A DNA stretch of 64,000 nt from Allopusillimonas ginsengisoli (lineage in GTDB: Bacteria > Pseudomonadota > Gammaproteobacteria > Burkholderiales > Burkholderiaceae_B). A program made the position numbers and the translations under genes. The notes under the pieces are model-generated. The model ran no database searches. It had not been told where the DNA came from and worked only from the letters and a program-made list of their open reading frames with translations. Positions 39,689 to 49,702 of the stretch are shown in pieces (within the stretch, counting starts at the first letter, position 1; the number at the start of each line of letters is the position of its first letter). The stretch spans positions 124,001 to 188,000 of the forward strand of contig RAPG01000003.1 of NCBI GenBank assembly GCA_005239165.1, read 5' to 3'.

Positions 39689-39914
39689 AGCGATTGCGGC
39701 AGTGATGCCTTATTGCAACAAATATGCGGAAGAGATTTCGCGAATGTTGTATGTTGTATAGCAGTTGGTTCTAGTGGCTGATTCCGCGCTATTGTGCCTC
39801 GGGTGAAACTGATCGTATTTGTCAATCGCAGATTGCTGCGTGGCCTGCCAGAAGGGAATCGTTTCTTTGTATCTTCGTGTGTACGTCTGCGGACGGCATG
39901 CTTTAGGGGAGAGA

Positions 39915-41171
39915 ATGTTGAGTCCGGTCTTATCTGCAGTCGAAACCAAGCTTGCAACGTTACCGTTGCCTATCCAGCTTGTCATGCCTGACGGGCAGTC
40001 GCTGGGCGCACCTGATGCGTCAATTCGCCTCATCGTCAAGGATAGAAGTACGCTTGCACATCTGGTGGCCGGACAGGTTGGCATACTGGGCGAAGATTAC
40101 GTCGAAGGCAAATTTGATGTTGATGGTTCTATGCGTGACCTCATGTATGTGGCCTCAGCGGTCTTGCCTGGTTCACCGATTGAAGCGGCCCGCGTGGGTC
40201 GTCTTACCGAGCTGATACGTCGCCTGGTGTCGGTGTGGCGGCACTCAATAGAGAGGGATGCGCGGCAGATACAGTTTCATTATGATCTGTCCGATGAGTT
40301 TTACGCGCTCTGGCTTGATCCTCTCAGGGTGTATTCATGCGGGTATTTCAAAACGCCTGACGCGTCACTGGCGCAGGCACAAGAAGCCAAGCTCGACCAT
40401 ATTTGCCGCAAGCTCAGGCTCAGACAAGGAGAGCGCTTTCTGGACGTCGGCGCGGGTTGGGGCGGGCTGCTTCTTTGGGCCGCCGAACACTACGGGGTTG
40501 ATGCTACCGGCATCACGCTCTCAAAAAACCAGCACGCTCATGTAAGTCGTTTAATTGAGGAAAAGGGCCTGAGCGGGCGGGTACGTATGGAGCTGCTCGA
40601 TTATCGCAATCTTGATGAGTCCAAACCGTATGACAAAATCGCGTCGGTAGGCATGTTCGAGCACGTGGGTCGGGCCCAGCTCGACGAGTATTTTGCAAAG
40701 CTGCACCGCTTGTTGCGCCCGGGTGGCCTGGTTATGAACCACGGCATCACTGCCGGCGGCATTGACAACAGTGGCCTGGGTGCCGGTATGGGTGAATTTA
40801 TCGAGAAGTATATTTTTCCGGGGGGCGAGCTCACGCATATTAGCCGGGTGCTTGAGCACATGACAAATGGCGGCCTTGAAAACCTAGATATCGAAAACCT
40901 CAGGCCGCATTATGCACGCACGCTGTGGGCCTGGAGTGACGCGCTCGAAGCGAAGCTACCCGAAGCGCGCAAAATTCTCACAGGTGAGCAGGGAGAGCGT
41001 ACGTTGAGGGCATATAGAATGTACCTGGCCGGCTGCGCAATGGGGTTTGAGCACGGATGGATAGCGCTGCACCAGATTCTGGCTCAGCCTAACAGTGGCG
41101 GCCGAACTGATGAGCTCGACAACCCTCAAGATATTGCTTATCCGTGGCGGCGCAACTACATCTACGAGTAA
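39915..41171 (+). CDS. cfa: cyclopropane-fatty-acyl-phospholipid synthase
   Basis: A 418-residue SAM-dependent enzyme that methylenates unsaturated acyl chains of membrane phospholipids. The SAM site is FLDVGAGWGG, and HYDLSDEFYALWLDP and GMFEHVGRAQLDEYF are CFA-synthase signatures; the C-terminus contains YRMYLAGCAMGFEHGWI. The ATG at 39915 has AGGGGAGA upstream; the open extension to 39819 has no conservation. It converges with the MATE gene. Confidence 0.94.
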   Translation: MLSPVLSAVETKLATLPLPIQLVMPDGQSLGAPDASIRLIVKDRSTLAHLVAGQVGILGEDYVEGKFDVDGSMRDLMYVASAVLPGSPIEAARVGRLTELIRRLVSVWRHSIERDARQIQFHYDLSDEFYALWLDPLRVYSCGYFKTPDASLAQAQEAKLDHICRKLRLRQGERFLDVGAGWGGLLLWAAEHYGVDATGITLSKNQHAHVSRLIEEKGLSGRVRMELLDYRNLDESKPYDKIASVGMFEHVGRAQLDEYFAKLHRLLRPGGLVMNHGITAGGIDNSGLGAGMGEFIEKYIFPGGELTHISRVLEHMTNGGLENLDIENLRPHYARTLWAWSDALEAKLPEARKILTGEQGERTLRAYRMYLAGCAMGFEHGWIALHQILAQPNSGGRTDELDNPQDIAYPWRRNYIYE

Positions 41172-41344
41172 CCAGGGCGTATATGAATGGCCAGCCTACC
41201 AAGCTGCTGCGTGCCACGCGCAGCAGCCTGACAGGTGGTCCTGCATGGTATGTGTAGGGCGTGATATCAGTGCGCAGCGGCAAAATCGTGTATTTGTCGC
41301 AAGGTTTGGTGCGTATCAGATGTCGTTGGCTGGTATTGATGTAC

Positions 41345-42757
41345 TCACACCTTTGCGGCGTGTCGCCTGAAGCGTGCAGCAACGTGTCGGTACCAGACAA
41401 ACAGCAGGCAGGCAGAAAGCGCCAGGCCTAGCATGGCCATTAACCACATACTTGCTGCCCCCGCAGGCGCGCCTGGCGCCATTCGGGCCAGTACAGGCTG
41501 TAATGCACCGGCAGCCGGGCCAAACCCCAGCCACCAGCCTCCGATCAGGCCAACACCGGTCAGAGCCACCACCTGAAGAATCATGGGAACTACCGCTACT
41601 TTGTACGCCCGTAGCAGATAACAGCCTATGCATTGCATGGCATCACAAAGATGAAACCAGGGCAGTAGCTGCAGCAGCGCAGCGGCGACCACGGCAACCT
41701 TCAGATCATCGGTATACAGGCTGATGATGGCCGATTTGCCTGTGGCCAGAGCGAATGCCGTGATGCCTGCGCCGACCATGACGATGATCAGGCCCGCGTT
41801 TGCTGTGCGCCGGGCGCGTTCCGCGTCTTGCGCGCCTATGGCCTGTGCCGTAAGCGCTGCGGTGGCGATACCAACCGCCATGGGCATCATGTAACTGAGT
41901 GCGGCCAGGTTGGCCATGACCTGGTGGCCGCCCGACACATACATGCCCTCGCGGGCGATAAGCAGCGCCATGAAGCTGAACGCGGCGACTTCGATGAGAT
42001 AGGAGCCACCCATGGGAATGCCCAGGCGCAGGAGTTCTTTCTGGCTAACCCATTTTGGCCTGCTGATATGCGGGCGAAACCGCAGAAAATAAGGGTCATG
42101 ATAAATGGCCCACAAGCCTGCAGCCAGTGTCACCCAGGCGGTCAGTGCAGTGGAGATTCCGGCGCCTACGGCACCCAGCGCCGGTATGCCAAACTTGCCG
42201 AAAATGAATACCCAGTTGAGCAGTAATTTGAGTGCGACACTTGCCAGGTTGATGGTCATGACCATTTGGGGGCGGGACACGGCCGAACCCAGCGCGTAGA
42301 TTGTCCGGAACACCAGTGTTGCGGGCAGCGCCAGAACCAGGGCCCGAAGATACCAGACGATGCTGTTACGAACAGCAGGCTCAATATCGCCCGAGAGCGA
42401 AAGCCAGATATCGGGAAACAGCATGATAACGGCGCCAACCAGCGAGAGCGCCAGAGCTACCCATACGCCCTGGCCCCAGGCATGGCCAATGTCGAGATGA
42501 CGTCCTGCCCCGAACTGCTGGGCAATAATGGGAATGAGTGCGTGCACAACCCCCATCAGGCCAACGAAGACAGTAATGTATATGGAAACGGATAAAGCCA
42601 TGGCCTGCAAATCTGCTGCACTGGCATGCCCGGCCATGGCGGTATCCATGACACCGAATGCAATGCCGGCCCAGGCGCTGACCAGCACTGGCCATGCCTG
42701 TTTCAGGATTTCTTTGATATCGTGAGGCAGCCGGGCATGCCCGGCGGGGGTGGTCAC
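41345..42757 (-). CDS. MATE-family multidrug exporter (NorM-like)
   Basis: A 470-residue protein with about 12 helices and two MatE repeats. The first repeat has WPVLVSAWAGIAFGVMDTAMAGHAS and the second begins with LRLGIPMGGSYLIEVAAFSFMALL. I place the start at the GTG at 42757, whose GTGA overlaps the stop of the glycosyltransferase gene by 4 nt; the longer frame to 42820 would run inside that gene. Substrate is unknown. The coupling to an envelope-sugar glycosyltransferase leaves open a function in envelope export instead of drug efflux. Confidence 0.88.
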   Translation of the reverse strand: MTTPAGHARLPHDIKEILKQAWPVLVSAWAGIAFGVMDTAMAGHASAADLQAMALSVSIYITVFVGLMGVVHALIPIIAQQFGAGRHLDIGHAWGQGVWVALALSLVGAVIMLFPDIWLSLSGDIEPAVRNSIVWYLRALVLALPATLVFRTIYALGSAVSRPQMVMTINLASVALKLLLNWVFIFGKFGIPALGAVGAGISTALTAWVTLAAGLWAIYHDPYFLRFRPHISRPKWVSQKELLRLGIPMGGSYLIEVAAFSFMALLIAREGMYVSGGHQVMANLAALSYMMPMAVGIATAALTAQAIGAQDAERARRTANAGLIIVMVGAGITAFALATGKSAIISLYTDDLKVAVVAAALLQLLPWFHLCDAMQCIGCYLLRAYKVAVVPMILQVVALTGVGLIGGWWLGFGPAAGALQPVLARMAPGAPAGAASMWLMAMLGLALSACLLFVWYRHVAARFRRHAAKV

Positions 42758-44511
42758 GGTGTACGCAGACGTATCAGACGGAAGATTTCGTGGCGCTCGG
42801 CGGCACGTCGGCCTTGCCACAGTATGGTTCCAGTGTCGGAGTAGGCGGCGGTGCCCTCGCGGACACTATCGCTTGATGTTTGCTGCAAGACCAGCGAGCA
42901 TTCAGAACCGTAGCTGAAGTTGATATCGTTAAATACCAGGAAGGAGGCGCGCTGGCCTGTGCCCACCCCTTGCGCCCGCACGCATTCATTGGGCCCTACA
43001 TAGGTGGCAAGTGCTTGGGCAAGTTCACCCGATACCGTGCGATAGCTGCGCACATAATCGAGCGCAGGCATCCAGAGGGTGACCAGCAGCAGCCAGGTGA
43101 CGATTAACCCGCCTGCTGAAAGCACAGTGCCCCGCCAGAGGCCAGCCGGCTTGGAGTGCAAGCGCCAGCGCACCAATGCAAACCACGCCAGCGTACCCAC
43201 TACGGCGAAGCCGACTGCCGGCCATGATATGAAGACGTCATAGCCGCGTGTCTGCCGGGCGATATTGTGGGAAATTTGGCCGGGCCATCCGGTTTGCAGC
43301 GCGATCCAGCCCAGCCATACCGTGGCGGTGATCAGCGAAAAACACATGACGGCAAACCAGTCTAGCGTGTTTACAATGCCCCGACGCAGTGTGGGCAATG
43401 AGAAAGCGGCCAGGACGGCAGCAGGAACCGCCATCAGGCTGTACTCAGGCTCGAAGGCGTCGACCAGGCAAAGCATGACCACCAGCGGCCACACCAGAAA
43501 CATGAGTGGTATCCAGATGTGAGGCGCTGCCAGCCATTCGCGCCAGCGCCAGATGGCCAGAAGTGCCAGCGGCCAGGTTGGCCAGAGAAACCAGGGCAAG
43601 TCGCGGAACACCTTGAGTGTTTCTGCCAGGTGCGGCCAGGTAAACGAGGTGGTGTTCCAGAGCAGCCAGGTGTCAGTCCAGTAGGGGCCGGCACGTCGAG
43701 CGGGTATCCACCACAGCAGTATGAGGGTTATGCACAGCGCGGCCGTTACGACAAGCCATTTTTTATGAGCCCAAAGAGGCCCGCGCCACCAGAATATGCA
43801 GGGCACGGCCAGCATAATAGGCAAGGCCCCGATCCATCCACGTGTCAAAAACGCGGCGGCCAGAGCGATACCCAGGGTGACGGAGCCGGACACCGGGTGG
43901 TCAAGCATGCGTGCCACTGAATAAAACGCAAGTGCCTGAAAGGCAATAATGGCAGGAACTTCGGACGTTTCGTGCATGCGCCATACGATGCCCACCGTGG
44001 CAACGATAAGCAAAAGTGCCGCGTCGGCGAGCATGCGGCCATAGTCACGCTCATTGGGTTCGCCGCCAAACGGCAATGGCAAGGGTTGTGGTTCTGGCCG
44101 CCGTCCGAGAAGATAGGTGCCATACCATACCGAGGCCGTCAGCAGGCCAAACCAGATGAAGTTGGGAAACCGCGAGGCGATGATGGCGGCATCAATCTGG
44201 GTGGGGGTGAACAGGCTGATGATGGGTGAAAATAGCCAGATGCAAAAGGCGCCAACCCAGGTAATCAGAGGACCATCCTGAGCATGTGCCAGCACCCCGA
44301 TCTGCGGCAGCAGCCATGTTTTGCCACCTACATCAAGTGCCGTGAGCATGGTGGCCAGCCCGACCACATCATCAGTTTTCCATGGGTCGCGAAAAAACAG
44401 GCCGGCCAGAATGTACACAAGGCCGACCAGCAGCAGAAAACGCCTGGGCAATTTTACGGTTGCCGTAGCCATGAGGCGGGCAGGGGTGGAAGCAGGGTCG
44501 CTCAGTGACAC
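42754..44511 (-). CDS. membrane glycosyltransferase, ArnT/PMT-like (GT-C)
   Basis: A 585-residue protein with 11 to 13 membrane segments. It resembles ArnT and related GT-C enzymes that move a sugar from an undecaprenyl-phosphate donor to lipid A or protein in the periplasm. Near the N-terminus, the loop after the first helix holds DPWKTDD, the acidic pair expected of the catalytic loop. The start is GTG at 44511 and no Shine-Dalgarno is clear; an ATG 13 codons later (44472) is possible. No arnBCAD genes are nearby, so the donor is unknown. Confidence 0.82.
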   Translation of the reverse strand: MSLSDPASTPARLMATATVKLPRRFLLLVGLVYILAGLFFRDPWKTDDVVGLATMLTALDVGGKTWLLPQIGVLAHAQDGPLITWVGAFCIWLFSPIISLFTPTQIDAAIIASRFPNFIWFGLLTASVWYGTYLLGRRPEPQPLPLPFGGEPNERDYGRMLADAALLLIVATVGIVWRMHETSEVPAIIAFQALAFYSVARMLDHPVSGSVTLGIALAAAFLTRGWIGALPIMLAVPCIFWWRGPLWAHKKWLVVTAALCITLILLWWIPARRAGPYWTDTWLLWNTTSFTWPHLAETLKVFRDLPWFLWPTWPLALLAIWRWREWLAAPHIWIPLMFLVWPLVVMLCLVDAFEPEYSLMAVPAAVLAAFSLPTLRRGIVNTLDWFAVMCFSLITATVWLGWIALQTGWPGQISHNIARQTRGYDVFISWPAVGFAVVGTLAWFALVRWRLHSKPAGLWRGTVLSAGGLIVTWLLLVTLWMPALDYVRSYRTVSGELAQALATYVGPNECVRAQGVGTGQRASFLVFNDINFSYGSECSLVLQQTSSDSVREGTAAYSDTGTILWQGRRAAERHEIFRLIRLRTP

Positions 44512-44558
44512 GGGGCAGACGCCAAGAAAGGAGGATGAGGTTATCTTAAAGTAAAAAA

Positions 44559-44580
44559 GCAGCCCGGAGGCTGCCTTTTT
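44559..44580. terminator. bidirectional terminator between the glycosyltransferase and rpmE2
   Basis: Stem GCAGCC / GGCTGC (44559-44564, 44569-44574) flanked by A-rich and T-rich runs on both sides. It ends rpmE2 on the minus strand (T run 44552-44558). Confidence 0.85.
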
Positions 44581-44622
44581 GAGACGACGCAGGTGCGTAA
44601 AGCCGCTGCGAAGACAGGCGGA

Positions 44623-44883
44623 TTACTTGCGTAACGTGCCAGCCGTACGTGCAAAACGGGCGCGAAATTTTTCGACACGGCCGGTTTCGACGATGCGGGT
44701 TTGAGCGCCCGTATAAAACGGATGCGACTCGGACGTTACTTCGCATTTAAAGAGCGGGTAAGTTTTGCCTTCAAGCTCGATGGTTTCGCGACTGTGAAGC
44801 GTAGAGCGCGAAATAAACGTCGTGCCGGTTTGCTGGTCCAGAAATACCACGTCGCGGTATTCGGGGTGCACGCCTTGTTTCAT
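44623..44883 (-). CDS. rpmE2: 50S ribosomal protein L31, type B
   Basis: An 86-residue L31 that starts [16 protein letters not shown]. The CxxC zinc ligands of type A L31 are absent, so this is the zinc-independent form; in other bacteria such paralogs can be Zur-regulated, but I see no Zur site here. AGGAACC precedes the ATG. It is a single gene with a strong terminator. Confidence 0.95.
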   Translation of the reverse strand: MKQGVHPEYRDVVFLDQQTGTTFISRSTLHSRETIELEGKTYPLFKCEVTSESHPFYTGAQTRIVETGRVEKFRARFARTAGTLRK

Positions 44884-45074
44884 GATGGGTTCCTGTTTGT
44901 TTCAAATAGCGGGTCGCCAGAATGTGCCACCGCGTAAATGCCTAGGTTGCGGGCCGTTCTTGGAAATGGCACAAACCACGTATCCAGAATAACGGATGAT
45001 TTTAGCCGATTGCAATTAGCTCTGCAAGCGTGGTGTGTAAGCCGATCTTTGGCGACATGGTGCGAAATGACTGT

Positions 45075-45926
45075 TCAGAGATCGGTGCGCAGGCGCCACA
45101 GTTCGGGAAACAGCACGATATCGAGCATTTTACGTAGATAGGAGACGCCTGATGTACCGCCGGTGCCACGTTTGAATCCAATGATGCGCTCAACCGTGGT
45201 GACGTGGCGAAACCGCCACAGACGAAAAGCATCTTCGAGATCGGTCAGCTTTTCGCCCAGTTGGTAGAGATCCCAATATTTGTCGGGCTGACGATACACG
45301 ACGAGCCAGGCCTGTTCGACCTCATGGCTTTCTACATAGGGCTGGGTCCAGTCACGCTCAAGGTAGTCGGCAGGTACGGGCAGGCCATGGCGGTGTAAGG
45401 CCTTCAGTGCCTCGTCATAAAGCGATGGAGACTGCCATGCCTCGGTAACCTGCGCCAGCAGGTCTGCGCGGTGGGCATGCGGTTTGAGCATGGCTGCGTT
45501 TTTGTTGCCCAGAAAAAATTCAATTTGTCTGTACTGGTAGCTCTGGAAGCCGCTAGACTGGCCAAGGTAGGGGCGCAGGGCGGAGTACTCAGGTGGTGTC
45601 ATGGTGGCGAGTACGTCCCAGGCATGCACCAGTTGCTCCATGATTTTGCTGACGCGGGCAAGCATTTTGAAACAGGGCTGTAAGCGGTCTTTAGCCAGAT
45701 TGTTCAGGGCGCCACGCAATTCGTGCAGCATTAGCTTCATCCACAGTTCGCTGGTCTGGTGCTGCACGATAAAGAGCATTTCATTATGTTCAGGGGAAAT
45801 GGGGTGCTGGGCACCCAGTATCTCGTCAAGATGCAGGTAGTCGCCGTAACTCATGTCTTTGGAGAAATCGAGCCGGGCTTTCTCTTGGTGAACTATATCG
45901 GAGGGGTCGGTGTGGCGTTCAGTCAT
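45075..45926 (-). CDS. kynA: tryptophan 2,3-dioxygenase
   Basis: A 283-residue haem dioxygenase that opens the indole ring of tryptophan to give N-formylkynurenine. Family segments include [49 protein letters not shown] and the C-terminal [13 protein letters not shown]. The ATG at 45926 matches the conserved start; the longer open frame overlaps kynB. It begins 7 bp after kynB. Confidence 0.95.
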   Translation of the reverse strand: MTERHTDPSDIVHQEKARLDFSKDMSYGDYLHLDEILGAQHPISPEHNEMLFIVQHQTSELWMKLMLHELRGALNNLAKDRLQPCFKMLARVSKIMEQLVHAWDVLATMTPPEYSALRPYLGQSSGFQSYQYRQIEFFLGNKNAAMLKPHAHRADLLAQVTEAWQSPSLYDEALKALHRHGLPVPADYLERDWTQPYVESHEVEQAWLVVYRQPDKYWDLYQLGEKLTDLEDAFRLWRFRHVTTVERIIGFKRGTGGTSGVSYLRKMLDIVLFPELWRLRTDL

Positions 45927-45933
45927 GGCATGG

Positions 45934-46581
45934 TCAACTGGAAACAGGGGTGGGCAGACTGCGCAGTACAGCGCGTACAGGGCTTGCGTCAGCGTGAATA
46001 AGAGCCAATGGCAGAGCAATGAGTTCGTAATCGCCGGCAGGCACGTTGTCGAGCACCAGGTTTTCGAGCACGCGCATGTCATGCTGCCTGACAGCCTGAT
46101 GGCTGTCGAGTGTTTTGCTGGAAGCTGGATCAATGCTGGGTGTATCGATGCCGATCAGCAATACGCCCAGGTCTGCAAGATAATGGATGGTTTCGGGCGC
46201 GAACGCGGAAAAATCATCGATCCATGCGTCAACCGGCGCCTTGATGCATGTGCGCACCAGTATGCGGGGTGGCGCTTGGTGCATATGGGGGGCAATATCA
46301 GCGATGCAAATAAGGGGCTGGGTGCCGGGCATATGGATAACCCGACAGGGCCCGAGAAAAGGCTCCAGGGGCAACTTGCCAACAGGCAAACCCTCGGCGC
46401 TATAGTGTAAGGGGGCGTCAGCATGGGCACCAACATGGGGTGAAAGCGTGATGGCGCTTACGTTGACCGGGCAGTCAGCGCTTAACCGGGCGCTCCAGCG
46501 CTGGCTGTACGGCGTGTCACCCGGAAAAACAGGCGATGCGGCAGAGATTGGGGGAGAGATGTCCCATAGCATTTGTGACAT
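45934..46581 (-). CDS. kynB: arylformamidase (cyclase-like, KynB)
   Basis: A metal-dependent hydrolase that turns N-formylkynurenine into kynurenine. It has [20 protein letters not shown] at the N-terminus and the metal motif [15 protein letters not shown] place the start at the ATG at 46581 ([11 protein letters not shown]); ATGs at 46593 and 46572 are alternatives, and the TTG at 46617 is unlikely. kynA follows directly. The kynureninase gene kynU, often in this operon, is not present here. Confidence 0.92.
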   Translation of the reverse strand: MSQMLWDISPPISAASPVFPGDTPYSQRWSARLSADCPVNVSAITLSPHVGAHADAPLHYSAEGLPVGKLPLEPFLGPCRVIHMPGTQPLICIADIAPHMHQAPPRILVRTCIKAPVDAWIDDFSAFAPETIHYLADLGVLLIGIDTPSIDPASSKTLDSHQAVRQHDMRVLENLVLDNVPAGDYELIALPLALIHADASPVRAVLRSLPTPVSS

Positions 46582-46642
46582 GATGGCTTTCATTGAAGCG
46601 GGCGGGCTGCGCTGCAAACTATGCTACTACAGTTTGATGGGC

Positions 46643-47320
46643 TTAGATCTGGCCCCGTTCGGCCAGGGAGATGGTGTCAGCACCCGCGATGATCAGGTGA
46701 TCAAGCAGCCGGATGTCGACAAGTGCCAAAGCGTGTTTCAGGTGACGAGTAAGCGCCAGGTCAGCCTGGCTGGGCTGGGCCAGCCCTGAGGGGTGATTGT
46801 GGGCAATGATAAGGGCGGCGGCGTGGTGGCGCAGGCCAGCCTTGATGACTTCGCGGGGGTAGACCGAGGCTTGGGCCAGCGTGCCGCGCGATACTTCTTC
46901 GGCGGTGATCAGCCGTAACTGGTTGTCGAGATAGAGGGCGATACAATGTTCTACCTGAAGGTGGCCCAGCCGTGCGGCGCAGTAACGTTTGACACGCTGC
47001 GGTTGATCTAACGCATCTCCGGTTTTGAGTTCTTCTTCGAGTGCACGGCGATTGAGTTCGCTGATGGCCAGAATTTCGCAGGTTTTGGCCAGGCCCATGC
47101 CGCTGATTGACATCAATGCTTTGGGGTCGGCAGAAAGCAGGCCGCGCAGGCTGCCAAACTGACTGACCAGTTGTCGGCCCAGCGTTATTGCATCACAACC
47201 TCGCACGCCGGTGCGCAGCACAATGGCCAGCAGCTCGGGTGTGGTCAGTACTTGTGCGCCGTGGGCCAGAAGACGCTCGCGTGGACGCTCGTGTTTTGGG
47301 GGTGAAATGTGAAGTGTCAT
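46643..47320 (-). CDS. radC: RadC family JAB-domain protein
   Basis: A 225-residue protein with an N-terminal helix-hairpin-helix region (SISGMGLAKTCEI) and a C-terminal JAMM-like metalloprotease fold with HNHPSG and a downstream Asp. Its cellular role is unsettled despite the name. The ATG at 47320 fits the conserved start; an ATG at 47347 is also open, but its purine stretch lies only 1 nt before it. It is divergent from slpA. Confidence 0.92.
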   Translation of the reverse strand: MTLHISPPKHERPRERLLAHGAQVLTTPELLAIVLRTGVRGCDAITLGRQLVSQFGSLRGLLSADPKALMSISGMGLAKTCEILAISELNRRALEEELKTGDALDQPQRVKRYCAARLGHLQVEHCIALYLDNQLRLITAEEVSRGTLAQASVYPREVIKAGLRHHAAALIIAHNHPSGLAQPSQADLALTRHLKHALALVDIRLLDHLIIAGADTISLAERGQI

Positions 47321-47376
47321 AAGTAGCTCTAAAATGGGGGCATGCATACCTCTCTATACGGTGACAGATTTTGACT

Positions 47377-47847
47377 ATGACGACTGACTCAGTGAACGCA
47401 ATTGTCCGCCCCGATTCTTACCTTACGCTGCATTACCGCATTCAATTGGTAACAGGGCCTGCTGCGGGTTCAATATTTGCCGATACGTTTGATGGCAATC
47501 CGGCCACTTTGCAGATGGGCTCGGGACAATGGGCCCCCGGCATTGAAAACGCCCTGCTGGGGCATGCTGAGGGAGAGCGGTTTTCCTTCGATCTGGCGGC
47601 TGTTGATGCTTACGGTGATCGCAATGCTGACTTGGTACAGTGGGTCAGCCGGGCAACGGTTGACCAGAATGCCGAGCCAGGCACCGAATTTGAGGCTGGC
47701 GACGTGGTCGAGTTTGTGGCACCCAATGGCGGTCGTTATTCAGGCGTGCTCAAGCAACTGAATGATGACACCGCACTGTTTGACTTTAATCACCCGCTGG
47801 CAGGAGCCAACCTGCATGTTGACGTGGCTTTACTGGGAGTTCTGTAA
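47377..47847 (+). CDS. slpA: FKBP-type peptidyl-prolyl isomerase, SlpA-like
   Basis: A 156-residue SlyD/SlpA-type isomerase with the FKBP core ([38 protein letters not shown]) and an inserted IF (chaperone) region. The histidine-rich tail of SlyD is absent, which fits SlpA. Its stop TAA overlaps the ATG of ispH by one base. The slpA-ispH order is conserved in proteobacteria. Confidence 0.92.
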   Translation: MTTDSVNAIVRPDSYLTLHYRIQLVTGPAAGSIFADTFDGNPATLQMGSGQWAPGIENALLGHAEGERFSFDLAAVDAYGDRNADLVQWVSRATVDQNAEPGTEFEAGDVVEFVAPNGGRYSGVLKQLNDDTALFDFNHPLAGANLHVDVALLGVL

Positions 47848-48821
47848 TGGCTGATGGTATCCCTGGACAGGAAGGCGCCGAGATTGTTCTGGCCCAGCCG
47901 CGCGGATTTTGCGCTGGTGTAGACCGCGCCATTGACATCGTCGAACGTGCGCTCGAATTACATGGCGCACCCATCTATGTGAGGCACGAAATCGTGCACA
48001 ATCGCTATGTAGTGCAAGACTTGCGCAACAAAGGTGCCATTTTTATTGAGCAGCTTCATGAGGCGCCTAGCGGTGCCATTGTGGTGTTTTCCGCGCATGG
48101 GGTGTCTAAGGCCGTGCGGGACGATGCCGACAGGCTTGGTCTTAAAGTGTTTGATGCCACGTGTCCGCTGGTGACCAAAGTCCATATGGAAGTGTCGCGC
48201 ATGCGTGCGGCCGGGCATGAGATCATCATGATCGGCCATCGTGGGCATCCCGAAGTTGAGGGCACACTGGGCCAGGCAGATGGTGGCATGTATCTTGTCG
48301 AAACGCCCGCAGATGTGGCGGCTCTTCAGGTTACCAACCCCGATAACCTTGCCTTTGTTACCCAGACTACTTTATCGGTGGATGATGCTGCGATCGTGGC
48401 CCAGGCGCTGCGCGACCGGTTTCCAAAAATTGTCGAACCCAAGAAAAGCGATATCTGTTACGCCACGCAAAACCGCCAGGATGCCGTGAAAATCATGGCG
48501 CCAGCCTGCGATCTCGTGCTGGTGGTGGGCAGTCCAAACAGTTCTAACTCGAACAGGCTGCGCGAGGTTGCTGAGCGCAAGGGCGCTGCCGCCTATCTGG
48601 TTGACAGCCCCACCCAGATCGACCCGGCCTGGCTGGCTGGTGTAAAGCGAGTGGGCGTGACCGCAGGTGCGTCGGCGCCTGAGGTGCTGGTCGAACAGGT
48701 TATTACACGGCTGAAAGAGCTGGGGGCGGCATCAGTGCGTACGCTTGAAGGTGCACCTGAAAACGTGGCGTTTCCGCTGCCTAAAGAATTGTCTCGCAAG
48801 CTTATAAAAGCCAAGCCATGA
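47847..48821 (+). CDS. ispH: 4-hydroxy-3-methylbut-2-enyl diphosphate reductase
   Basis: A 324-residue iron-sulfur enzyme, the last step of the MEP isoprenoid pathway, giving IPP and DMAPP. The three cluster cysteines are Cys22 ([10 protein letters not shown]), Cys106 ([11 protein letters not shown]) and Cys204 ([11 protein letters not shown]). It is coupled to slpA upstream and overlaps maiA by 4 nt (ATGA). Confidence 0.97.
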   Translation: MADGIPGQEGAEIVLAQPRGFCAGVDRAIDIVERALELHGAPIYVRHEIVHNRYVVQDLRNKGAIFIEQLHEAPSGAIVVFSAHGVSKAVRDDADRLGLKVFDATCPLVTKVHMEVSRMRAAGHEIIMIGHRGHPEVEGTLGQADGGMYLVETPADVAALQVTNPDNLAFVTQTTLSVDDAAIVAQALRDRFPKIVEPKKSDICYATQNRQDAVKIMAPACDLVLVVGSPNSSNSNRLREVAERKGAAAYLVDSPTQIDPAWLAGVKRVGVTAGASAPEVLVEQVITRLKELGAASVRTLEGAPENVAFPLPKELSRKLIKAKP

Positions 48822-49465
48822 AGCTCTACAGCTATTTTCGCAGCTCGGCGGCTTACCGCGTGCGCATTGCACTTAATCTCAAGGGTCTAAGCTACGAAAC
48901 CATACCGGTACATTTGACTAAAGAAGGTGGTCAGCAGTTTGCAGAGGCTTACCGTCATCTGAACCCTGCACAACTGGTTCCTACGCTGGTAGATGACGGG
49001 CTGGCGATCACCCAGTCTGTGGCAATTCTCGAGTACCTCGAAGAAACCCATCCCGAACCGGCACTACTGCCTGCCGACCCGGCAGCACGCGCTCGTGTGC
49101 GCGCCATCATGCAAACCATTGCCTGTGATATTCATCCACTCAATAATCTGCGGGTGCTCAAGTATCTGAAGCATGAACTGGGCATTGATGTTGAACAGCG
49201 CGATGCCTGGTACAAACACTGGGTTGCCCTGGGCCTGGAGGCAGTAGAGTCCATGCTGGCCAGTAGCGCCGACACGGGCTTGTTTTGTCATGGCGATAAG
49301 CCTGGGCTGGCCGATGCGCTGTTAGTGCCGCAAATGGCCAATGCGCGCCGCCTGGGCTGCGATGAGAGTGTTCTTCCTGTCATCGTGCGCATTGACAAAG
49401 CATGCATGCAGCTAGAGGCTTTTCGCCTTGCGGCCCCAGAAAATCAGCCCGACGCTGAAGCGTGA
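48818..49465 (+). CDS. maiA: maleylacetoacetate isomerase (zeta-class GST)
   Basis: A 215-residue zeta-class glutathione transferase that isomerises maleylacetoacetate to fumarylacetoacetate in tyrosine breakdown. The N-terminal motif reads [16 protein letters not shown]; most homologs have SSCSYRVRIAL, so the usual cysteine of that motif is replaced by alanine. NPAQLVPTL and [13 protein letters not shown] form the glutathione site. No hmgA or fahA gene is adjacent. It is translated with ispH through an ATGA overlap, an unusual partnership. Confidence 0.88.
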   Translation: MKLYSYFRSSAAYRVRIALNLKGLSYETIPVHLTKEGGQQFAEAYRHLNPAQLVPTLVDDGLAITQSVAILEYLEETHPEPALLPADPAARARVRAIMQTIACDIHPLNNLRVLKYLKHELGIDVEQRDAWYKHWVALGLEAVESMLASSADTGLFCHGDKPGLADALLVPQMANARRLGCDESVLPVIVRIDKACMQLEAFRLAAPENQPDAEA

Positions 49466-49510
49466 GCCCGACGCTGGTTGAGCCAGGCGCGCAGCCTGCA
49501 CCTGGCTCAA
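49446..49510. repeat. direct and inverted repeats after maiA
   Basis: AGCCCGACGCTG occurs twice (49446-49457 and 49465-49476). It is followed by a perfect 10-bp inverted repeat TTGAGCCAGG / CCTGGCTCAA (49478-49487, 49501-49510) that may end the slpA-ispH-maiA transcript, although no T tract follows. A further hairpin CAGCCAGA / TCTGGCTG lies near 49587-49618. Confidence 0.7.
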
Positions 49511-49702
49511 GCGCTGTTCCAACCTGTATCTCACCCAGTGCTATTACGCATGTCCCAGCCGAAACCCACCTGAAATTCAGTTGGCACCCAGCCAGAGCCT
49601 CGGATGGGGTCTGGCTGTAGGCTGGTCTGTGCTGGAGCGAGGCAGGTTCAGGTGTGATGCTGTTGAGCTTGACCGTATCAGGCAAAGGCCTTCGCGGTCA
49701 GC

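Larger units (their letters stand above)
39203..39914. other. 712-bp gene-free region between rpmB and cfa
   Basis: No open frame here looks like a protein. It contains the rpmB promoter candidate (39438-39467) and a 17-bp direct repeat CTTGTCATATCGCCTCT (39653-39669 and 39672-39688). The upstream region of cfa occupies the right side. I find no tRNA or recognisable RNA gene. Confidence 0.65.
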
